From Calothrix sp. FI2-JRJ7 (GTDB taxonomy: Bacteria > Cyanobacteriota > Cyanobacteriia > Cyanobacteriales > Nostocaceae), in NCBI GenBank assembly GCA_019359675.1, contig JAHHGX010000072.1, positions 1-64,000 on the forward strand: a stretch of 64,000 nucleotides of DNA. The letters run 5' to 3'. This document shows positions 58,202 to 64,000 of the stretch, in pieces; positions within the stretch are counted from its first letter, which is position 1, and the number at the start of each line of letters is the position of its first letter. The position numbers and the translations under genes are program-made. Under the pieces are notes generated by a model, which was not told the DNA's origin, ran no database searches, and saw only the letters and a list, made by a program, of their open reading frames with translations.

Positions 58202-58768
58202 TTAAAGTACTTTACTTAATGGTAACGTGAATCCAGGTACAACATCTTCACCGTTTAATGTGGCGCCAGCAGGATATTGTGTAACGGTTCCATCACTACG
58301 ATAAACCAAAGCTTGCTGATTTTGACGGTCGATTAACCATGCCAAGCGTACCCCATTATCTATATATTCTTGCATTTTTCGCTTAAGTTTTTCCAGACTG
58401 TCGGTGCTAGAACGGATTTCTATAACAAAATCAGGCGCCAAATCAAGAAATTGGTCTTGCCTAGTTTCCCAATCTTGAGGTAAACGTTCTGTAGAGACGA
58501 ACGCTGCATCTGGAGAGCGTATTGCTTTATTTTTGAGTCTAAAACCAGTACTCGGACCAAACACCTCACCTAGTCCTTGACTTTCCACCCAATTCAATAA
58601 TGATGCACCAGCTTTCAATTCTCTGTTGCCAGAAAATCCACCTGTAGGAGCCATAGTTTCTAGAGTTCCGTCAGCATTACGTTCAAAGCGCATCTCTGGA
58701 TTTTGTGCGCTCATTTCCATTAAATCCGCATCACTGCACCAAGATGGCAATACTATTTCACGAGTCAT
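58202..58768 (-). CDS. Uma2 family protein
   Basis: A 188-residue Uma2 (DUF820) protein of the PD-(D/E)xK nuclease fold: LMEMSAQNPEMRFERNADGT, TGGFSGNRELKAGASLLNWV, RSPDAAFVSTERLPQDWETR, LAPDFVIEIRSSTDSLEKLK, NGVRLAWLIDRQNQQALVYR. The putative active-site Asp (RSPDAAF), the Glu of FVIEIRS and the following Lys are present. Unlike the 9612-10237 copy it is intact. ATG 58768 (MTREIVLPSW) is preferred over the longer TTG-started frame. Confidence 0.85.
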   Translation of the reverse strand: MTREIVLPSWCSDADLMEMSAQNPEMRFERNADGTLETMAPTGGFSGNRELKAGASLLNWVESQGLGEVFGPSTGFRLKNKAIRSPDAAFVSTERLPQDWETRQDQFLDLAPDFVIEIRSSTDSLEKLKRKMQEYIDNGVRLAWLIDRQNQQALVYRSDGTVTQYPAGATLNGEDVVPGFTLPLSKVL

Positions 58769-58875
58769 AACTATGGTAACAAGCAAGGGATATGCTAATT
58801 TATTGTAGCAAGCTTCGAGAAGCATGTGAACTTTGTTAAATTCATATGTGAACTGCGATTGCTATATAAAGGTTT

Positions 58876-60453
58876 ATGAGGCATCTCCGAATTGCTCCTA
58901 ATTGGTTACGGTATTTTATTGTTGTGGTTTTACTGCTAGGAGTGTGTTTTCGCTTCGTTAACCTAGACGGTAAAGTTTTTTGGCATGATGAAACTTTTAC
59001 AATGCTGCGAGTATCGGGATATACAGCAAGTGAAGTCAAGCGGGAAGTGTTTAATGGTCGTGTAATTACGAGCGATAGTTTGGCTAAATTTCAAGGTGTT
59101 AATGATGATAGAGGTTTGACTGATACTATTAACTCTTTGGCTATTGAAGACCCTCAGCATCCACCGCTTTATTATATATTGGCGCGGTTTTGGTTGGCTA
59201 TTTTTGGTAACTCGGTAACAGCTATTAGATGTTTATCTGCTGTTATTAGTTTATTGTTAATTCCTTCTATGTATTGGTTGTGTTATTTATTGTTTAGAGT
59301 ACCATTAGGGGCGCCTTCTTTTGCTGTAGCATTAACGTTATGTTCGCCAGTGTTGTTTGTTTATTCTAGTGAAGCACGTGAGTATATACTTTGGGCTGTA
59401 ACTATTTTATTATCGAGTGCTTGTTTATTACGGGCGATAAAAGTTGAGGAATCACAAGATGTAAAATATCCTGTTTTTAATTGGGGAATATACGCACTGA
59501 GTTTGGCATTGAGCATGTACACATTTTTACTGAGTGGATTTGTGGCAATTGCTCATGCTGTTTATGTAATTACTACAGCTAAATTTAAATGGACAAGGAC
59601 TGTAGAAGCTTTTTTTACAGCGATGTTGGTTAGTTTTTTGTTTGCTAGTCCTTGGTTGATTATTGTGGTGACTAATCTCTATACATTTAATGTTACTACT
59701 GAATGGACACAGGCGCCAATTCCTGTAGTAAATTTATTTCAATCTTGGTTATTGCAAATCACGCGCATTTTTTTTGACTTTAATTGGAATTTAGATAATA
59801 TTTTCCAATATTTAGCTGCGCTGTTCGTTTTGGGTTTTGTTAGCTATGCTATTTACTTTTTATATGTCAGAACAAATATAAAAGTATGGTTGTTTGTTGT
59901 AACTCTAATTTTTATTCCAGCTTTACCGTTAGTAATACCTGATTTGATATTGGGTGGAATGCGGTCAGTTTCTGAGCGATATTTAATACCTTCATATTTG
60001 GGAATAATTATAGCAGTTGCTTACTTTTTGTGCTATCAAGTTAATGACGGTATTTTTTCACGGCGCCAAATTTGGTGTAGAGTGACGCTAGCAATACTAA
60101 CGCTTGGCATAATTTCAATTGCCGTTAATTCTCAAGCTGATACTTGGTGGAATAAAGTTGTTAGTTATGGAAACCCTGAAGTTGCTAAAATTATTAACCA
60201 ATCACGCTCGGTTTTAATAAGCGATGATGCTGGAATTAATTATGGTAACGTTTTTTCTTTGAGTTATTTGTTGGATTCAGAAGTACGATTGTTATTGGTT
60301 AGAGAAAATTCGGCGCCGAGGGTAATAAATTTATCTTCAAATCTTTATGTGTTGAATCCATCTAGTCAGTTGCAACGTAATATTGAAAGGGTATATAACT
60401 CTAAAATGAGTCGTGTTTACTCAGATAGGTTTTACTCTCTGTATAAACTGTAG
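58876..60453 (+). CDS. GT39-like membrane glycosyltransferase (PMT/ArnT type)
   Basis: A 525-residue membrane protein with about ten hydrophobic segments. The first loop has the acidic catalytic motif in VFWHDETFTMLRVSGYT, and DPQHPPLYYILARFWLAIFG is a second conserved loop. Such enzymes transfer sugars from polyprenyl phosphates. The C-terminal part (about 425-525) is soluble and extracytoplasmic. The last codon is followed by a TAG that is part of a GTAGGTTGGGT repeat at 60449. Confidence 0.82.
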   Translation: MRHLRIAPNWLRYFIVVVLLLGVCFRFVNLDGKVFWHDETFTMLRVSGYTASEVKREVFNGRVITSDSLAKFQGVNDDRGLTDTINSLAIEDPQHPPLYYILARFWLAIFGNSVTAIRCLSAVISLLLIPSMYWLCYLLFRVPLGAPSFAVALTLCSPVLFVYSSEAREYILWAVTILLSSACLLRAIKVEESQDVKYPVFNWGIYALSLALSMYTFLLSGFVAIAHAVYVITTAKFKWTRTVEAFFTAMLVSFLFASPWLIIVVTNLYTFNVTTEWTQAPIPVVNLFQSWLLQITRIFFDFNWNLDNIFQYLAALFVLGFVSYAIYFLYVRTNIKVWLFVVTLIFIPALPLVIPDLILGGMRSVSERYLIPSYLGIIIAVAYFLCYQVNDGIFSRRQIWCRVTLAILTLGIISIAVNSQADTWWNKVVSYGNPEVAKIINQSRSVLISDDAGINYGNVFSLSYLLDSEVRLLLVRENSAPRVINLSSNLYVLNPSSQLQRNIERVYNSKMSRVYSDRFYSLYKL

Positions 60454-60483
60454 GTTGGGTGGAGGAACGGAACCCAACATACC
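60449..60483. repeat. short GTAGGTTGGGT hairpin
   Basis: taggttgggt-ggaggaacgga-acccaacata. A small copy of the repeat at 52418-52538. It supplies the stop codon of the upstream glycosyltransferase and ends next to the stop of the convergent HTH gene. Confidence 0.65.
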
Positions 60484-60485
60484 TT

Positions 60486-61835
60486 TTATTCTAATTCAAG
60501 TTCATCAATTATTTTGGGTAAGTCTTTTTGAGAAACTTGACGATGACCTGTTTCGATGGCATCAACCCAAGATATACTTTTTCCCATTCTAGTAGCAAAA
60601 GCTGCTCTTGACCAACCTTTGGCTTTTCTTGCTTCTCTAATCACATTTGCTGTTGGTGGTTTGGGAGTATCTTGGTTATTGTTTGCTATATGTTGATTCT
60701 CTGGTAAGGCTAAATATTCTTGTGCGTCGGTTGGTAATTGAATACGCAATGTGGTGTTTAATAAGTCGTTCCAATAACCGATAGGTCTTTTAGTCGGGTG
60801 TTCACTTTTTAGCCAGACTGTCCCTTGGTTAAGTTCCACATGCCAACCTGCATCTTTGACTACTTTTAAATCAGTTTCAAAGTCATCTGCCAAGGAGCGT
60901 CTAAGTTGTCTGTCTTGTTCGACCTTTGATACTTTTTCGGCGCCATAAGCAATTTCCATTAGGGTTTTACCCATTACACTGTCTTGTCTACCCGGTTGAA
61001 CTTGGAAGGTTAGCCATACTAACATTCTTGCGGCGCCAATATTTTGCTTACCGATACTAAATAGTTTCTGGACGGTTTTTTTGGTAATTACACCTGTGCT
61101 GTAATGATAGTCTGATTTGTTAAGAAAGTATTTTGCCCAGGCGCCTGCTTTACCAATGACTTTTAAACCAACTAACTTGGTATTACCAGCTTTGTCGGTT
61201 TGATAGTCTCTTAATACAGTGATATCCCAGATTTTTAAATCTGCAACAGTAAATGCTCCGACTTTTCCTTGCTTAGGCCAAACTATACGAGCTAATATTT
61301 GGGCTGGTTGACGTAAGAGTTCGTATAAAATGCTCAATTGTTCGTGTTTGCACAAGTCGCGGCGCCTGACGAGTCCTGTATACTCAAGTAGCTGTTTGTC
61401 GTCAATGACAAAACTCTGTTCCCAAGGTTTGTCAAGGTTTGCAGCAAGGGCACAGTATATTAAATGAATAGCGCAAGCTCTAGGGTCGAATTGGTCGATA
61501 ACATTAAGAGCAGTTTCTTCAACTAAAGTATCTGGTTGCGGGGTTTCTGGGTTATCGGTGATGTAATAACAAATTTTTCCTTTGCCGCTATTAATTTGTT
61601 CGTAACTCAAAGTATTATTACTGGCTTCAGCTTTCCAGGGTAGATTCATTTTTTGTGATAAAACTTCGGCAACACCGCGCATGACCACCGACAATGCAGC
61701 CTTATTAGCTTTACCATTAGGAAATAAAGAGGCTTTTCTATATTGTTGGGGTTTCTCGCTTGGCGCCGACTTATAACTATCTAATTTCCTTTTAAAGGAA
61801 TACCATCTCAAACGTATTATTTCTATTAATTTCAT
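60486..61835 (-). CDS. hypothetical protein with C-terminal XRE-type HTH
   Basis: A 449-residue basic protein. The last 60 residues form a Cro/C1-type helix-turn-helix (ANVIREARKAKGWSRAAFAT, RMGKSISWVDAIETGHRQVS). The main body (DQFDPRACAIHLIYCALAAN, LLEYTGLVRRRDLCKHEQLS, LRQPAQILARIVWPKQGKVG, KYFLNKSDYHYSTGVITKKT) looks like winged-helix repeats similar in feel to plasmid replication initiators, but I do not recognise a family. It stands alone with no partition genes or origin repeats beside it. Function unassigned. Confidence 0.65.
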   Translation of the reverse strand: MKLIEIIRLRWYSFKRKLDSYKSAPSEKPQQYRKASLFPNGKANKAALSVVMRGVAEVLSQKMNLPWKAEASNNTLSYEQINSGKGKICYYITDNPETPQPDTLVEETALNVIDQFDPRACAIHLIYCALAANLDKPWEQSFVIDDKQLLEYTGLVRRRDLCKHEQLSILYELLRQPAQILARIVWPKQGKVGAFTVADLKIWDITVLRDYQTDKAGNTKLVGLKVIGKAGAWAKYFLNKSDYHYSTGVITKKTVQKLFSIGKQNIGAARMLVWLTFQVQPGRQDSVMGKTLMEIAYGAEKVSKVEQDRQLRRSLADDFETDLKVVKDAGWHVELNQGTVWLKSEHPTKRPIGYWNDLLNTTLRIQLPTDAQEYLALPENQHIANNNQDTPKPPTANVIREARKAKGWSRAAFATRMGKSISWVDAIETGHRQVSQKDLPKIIDELELE

Positions 61836-62100
61836 CGTATAAATTAAATGAATATAAATAATTTATTTAGCCTGATTTATATTGACTATTGTCTTAGTTT
61901 TATTTCCGTTTTTTCATATATCAAAAGGATTATTTTAGTGATTCTATTAGATATAGAAACGCATGTGGTAAAATTTTGTAACTTAATATACCTGCCTTTA
62001 TGTTAAAACCAGTAATTATGTTTGTTTTATTGGCATATACTTTCAAACATATCTACTATCGTAACAAATAATTTACGTATTTCGGGAGTCATCAAAAAAT
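61836..62100. other. AT-rich intergenic region
   Basis: 265 bp, strongly AT-rich, upstream of the HTH gene and downstream of the deacetylase. No gene, hairpin or operator recognised. Confidence 0.35.
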
Positions 62101-63057
62101 TCAAGAATTACAATTGGGGAAGGTAGGGTTGCCCGAAGCTTGAGGTATTACACTTTCTAAACGAGACTTCTCAAAACGACTAATAGCAAACAAATCCTCT
62201 GACTGTGCAGCGAACATTTCAGACGGTGTACCAAAAGCAATAGCTGCTACATATCCAGCTTCGCTAACAATTTTTTTAACTCTTGAATCATAATTTCCGT
62301 AGGGATAAGTAAAGTAAATAATTTTTTTATTTAATTTCGACTCTAGTAATCGCTTTGATTCTATAATTTCTTGTTCAAGCTGTTTATCTGATATTTTTGT
62401 GAGAGCAGGATGGGTGCGACTATGGGAAGATATTGTAATGAGTGGGTCATTAACCATACTTTTTAGTTGTTGCCAAGTAACGTGACTGCGACCAGTATTT
62501 ATTCCTACAGCGCTAGTATGAACAGCAAAAACTGCTGGATAACCATATTTTTTGAGTAAAGGGTAAGCATATTCATAATGACCACCATAACCATCATCAA
62601 AGGTCAGCAAGATAGGTTTTTTTGGTAATGGACTTCCTGTTCGCAAGTGCGCGACTAATTTATTAATACTGATAGGGGTAATTTGAGCCGCTTTGATAAT
62701 TTCAAAATCTTTATTTAACTCTTGCGGTGTTAAATCATAAATTACTTTCTTTTCTGGTATAATATCATGGTACATCATTACAGGAATTTTAGCTTTTTTT
62801 GCTGTGGGGTGTATGCTTGGGAAAGGCACCGCTGGTAAGGATAATGTACCAAATGATTTAGTTTTAAATAAAATTTCAGGACGGAATAATTCTTGATTGT
62901 CTATAGGCTCTAATTCAGTACCTATATTTTTGCTATTACACAGTTGCAGTCTTGACTGTTTTAGCTCAGTTGCATTTGTCTGATATGAAGCAAGAATACA
63001 AAAGTAAACACTTAGTAAAAAAGTAGTGATAATTATATAGTTTCGTCGTTTTAACAT
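62101..63057 (-). CDS. polysaccharide deacetylase family protein
   Basis: A 318-residue exported or membrane-anchored NodB-fold deacetylase. The N-terminal hydrophobic segment (YIIITTFLLSVYFCILASYQ) serves as signal or anchor. Metal motifs are LLTFDDGYGGHYEYAYPLLK (Asp-Asp) and ITISSHSRTHPALTKI (His-x3-His), with ACFTYPYG-like YFTYPYGNYDSRVKKIVSEA. It would remove acetyl groups from cell-wall or extracellular polysaccharide. ATG 63057 preferred over TTG 63066. Confidence 0.9.
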   Translation of the reverse strand: MLKRRNYIIITTFLLSVYFCILASYQTNATELKQSRLQLCNSKNIGTELEPIDNQELFRPEILFKTKSFGTLSLPAVPFPSIHPTAKKAKIPVMMYHDIIPEKKVIYDLTPQELNKDFEIIKAAQITPISINKLVAHLRTGSPLPKKPILLTFDDGYGGHYEYAYPLLKKYGYPAVFAVHTSAVGINTGRSHVTWQQLKSMVNDPLITISSHSRTHPALTKISDKQLEQEIIESKRLLESKLNKKIIYFTYPYGNYDSRVKKIVSEAGYVAAIAFGTPSEMFAAQSEDLFAISRFEKSRLESVIPQASGNPTFPNCNS

Positions 63058-63164
63058 AACAAGCAATAAAGAACCTATTTAAATTAGCCTAAGAACTTTA
63101 GTCGAAAAAAATACATCAAAGGTTCCTTAGAAAGATTCAACTAATACCAGAAATAAATTACTAT

Positions 63165-63779
63165 TTATCGGTTGGCACGCCCTGTTCGTTTAAAATTAAA
63201 TTGTGGAATAAACTGGCTCAAAGTAAGTAGAGCATATACAATAACAGCGAAGAGAATACACGATAAGCAAGCACCCAAAGCTATCACGACCCCATCTTGC
63301 TCAATTAAGCCTAAACTAATGATAATGATAATAATCGCGGGAAGCATATTCCCAAAAGGAATGGGAAGCGCAATAATAAAAGCCAGTATGAGAAGTAATA
63401 GTCCAAGCAAACGTTGTGCGTTTGGGTGAGTTACAAATTTCCAACGTGGACGAATTACGCGTTCGTATTTTTCAAGGATTGACAGAATTTTCTTGAAAAG
63501 CTTCTCAACATCTTTACGCTTTAACGAACGGTTCGCTATCCAACTTGGCAACCAAGGTTTGCGAAAACCCAAAAGCAACTGAAGAGAAACTATCATCAAC
63601 GGAATACCAATAATTGCAGAGATTCCAGCAACAGGTAATGGTAAAGCTTCTGGTAATGCACAAATCATTAATAACCCAGCAAACGAACGTTCTTTCATCT
63701 CAGAAATTAAATCTCTTAAGTATATACGTTCTGCTGAGTGACGTTGTAATATATCCCGCAGTAGCTTTGAGGTTTGCAA
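63165..63779 (-). CDS. exopolysaccharide synthesis ExoD family protein
   Basis: A 204-residue membrane protein of the ExoD family: ERIYLRDLISEMKERSFAGL, LMICALPEALPLPVAGISAI, IGIPLMIVSLQLLLGFRKPW, then two further helical hairpins (RLLGLLLLILAFIIALPIPF, IVIALGACLSCILFAVIVYA). Role in exopolysaccharide production is known only by family. The start appears to be TTG with GGAGA six bases upstream. Adjacent to a polysaccharide deacetylase on the same strand, which fits an envelope-polysaccharide theme. Confidence 0.82.
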   Translation of the reverse strand: MQTSKLLRDILQRHSAERIYLRDLISEMKERSFAGLLMICALPEALPLPVAGISAIIGIPLMIVSLQLLLGFRKPWLPSWIANRSLKRKDVEKLFKKILSILEKYERVIRPRWKFVTHPNAQRLLGLLLLILAFIIALPIPFGNMLPAIIIIIISLGLIEQDGVVIALGACLSCILFAVIVYALLTLSQFIPQFNFKRTGRANR

Positions 63780-63903
63780 TTGTTTCTCCGTGGTTAAGTT
63801 TATATGTATTACTTATATAAACAATATAATTTGCCAATGAGAAAAAAATCTGACGAAGGTAAGGTAATGTATTTCTGATTTAGATTTATGAGTTTTATGG
63901 CAA

Positions 63904-64000
63904 CTATAAGCCATTCGCTTCTGTTTTCGTTTTTGGAGCTACTAACTTAACATTGGGAGCAAGAATATAGTCACATTTTTTATTTATGCAAGTAAGTAGT
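63904..64000 (-). CDS. possible C-terminal end of a gene running off the window
   Basis: On the minus strand the frame is open from the window edge to a TAG at 63904-63906 and reads LLTCINKKCDYILAPNVKLV then APKTKTEANGL. The composition is protein-like but too short to place in a family; the gene would begin beyond the window. Confidence 0.3.
   Translation of the reverse strand, partial: LLTCINKKCDYILAPNVKLVAPKTKTEANGL

Overview
The window reads as chromosomal DNA of a filamentous, probably heterocyst-forming (Nostocales, Calothrix/Rivularia-like) cyanobacterium. Pointers are a tocopherol cyclase, a PEP-CTERM protein, a groESL operon with both CIRCE and the cyanobacterial K-box, a Rre1/Ycf29-type response regulator, a Ser/Thr kinase with a GUN4-like domain, CHASE2- and FecR-domain proteins, Uma2 and DUF4258 families, and many small palindromic repeats. 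The DNA is moderately AT-rich. The usual cyanobacterial octamer HIP1 (GCGATCGC) was not seen in my reading, while the hexamer GGCGCC occurs about 100 times. I saw no intact insertion sequence, prophage or CRISPR array.

Layout. 0-2 kb: a PAS-domain remnant, then a DUF99 / alpha-beta hydrolase operon. 2.5-6.3 kb: the response regulator and groESL. 6.5-12 kb: an accessory stretch of toxin-antitoxin-like and Uma2 genes, a WD40 propeller divergent from a CbxX-type AAA ATPase, and a 5'-truncated Ro60 gene. Several genes here are broken by one in-frame stop or frameshift. 12-25 kb: mostly housekeeping genes (pyrD, a GAF-rich sensor, DyP peroxidase, DUF2256, isoaspartyl peptidase, glmU, HD-GYP regulator, MnmD-like methyltransferase, sulfurtransferase). 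25-32 kb: an envelope cluster (outer-membrane barrel, FecR protein with about 33 PTQET repeats, CHASE2-Ser/Thr kinase) with a 1-kb block of nested palindromic repeats. 32-40 kb: a LabA-like NYN protein, leuA, an ATP-grasp protein and a dual Ser/Thr-histidine kinase. 39.5-44.7 kb: a second decayed stretch (DUF6883, slipin and NYN pseudogenes) around an intact lytic transglycosylase. 44.7-55.5 kb: FAD hydroxylase, PEP-CTERM protein, DnaJ-TPR, coiled-coil/WD40 membrane protein, tocopherol cyclase, a tRNA-Arg(CCU) gene split by a group I intron, YdcF, DUF2288, AI-2E transporter and PlsC. 55.6-64 kb: a GUN4-kinase / PstS-like operon, Uma2, a GT39-like glycosyltransferase, an HTH protein, a polysaccharide deacetylase and ExoD.

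How it fits together. Much of the content is signalling and envelope function: three Ser/Thr kinases, two response regulators, one or two histidine-kinase-type proteins, and periplasmic or outer-membrane partners. The clearest unexplained structure is at the DNA level. GGCGCC seems to have replaced HIP1. Small palindromic repeats sit at most convergent gene junctions and at several gene 3' ends, and in at least three genes they supply the stop codon. Small accessory genes decay by point nonsense, frameshift or palindrome-associated breakage. All functional calls rest on motif recognition by eye; no database search was run.
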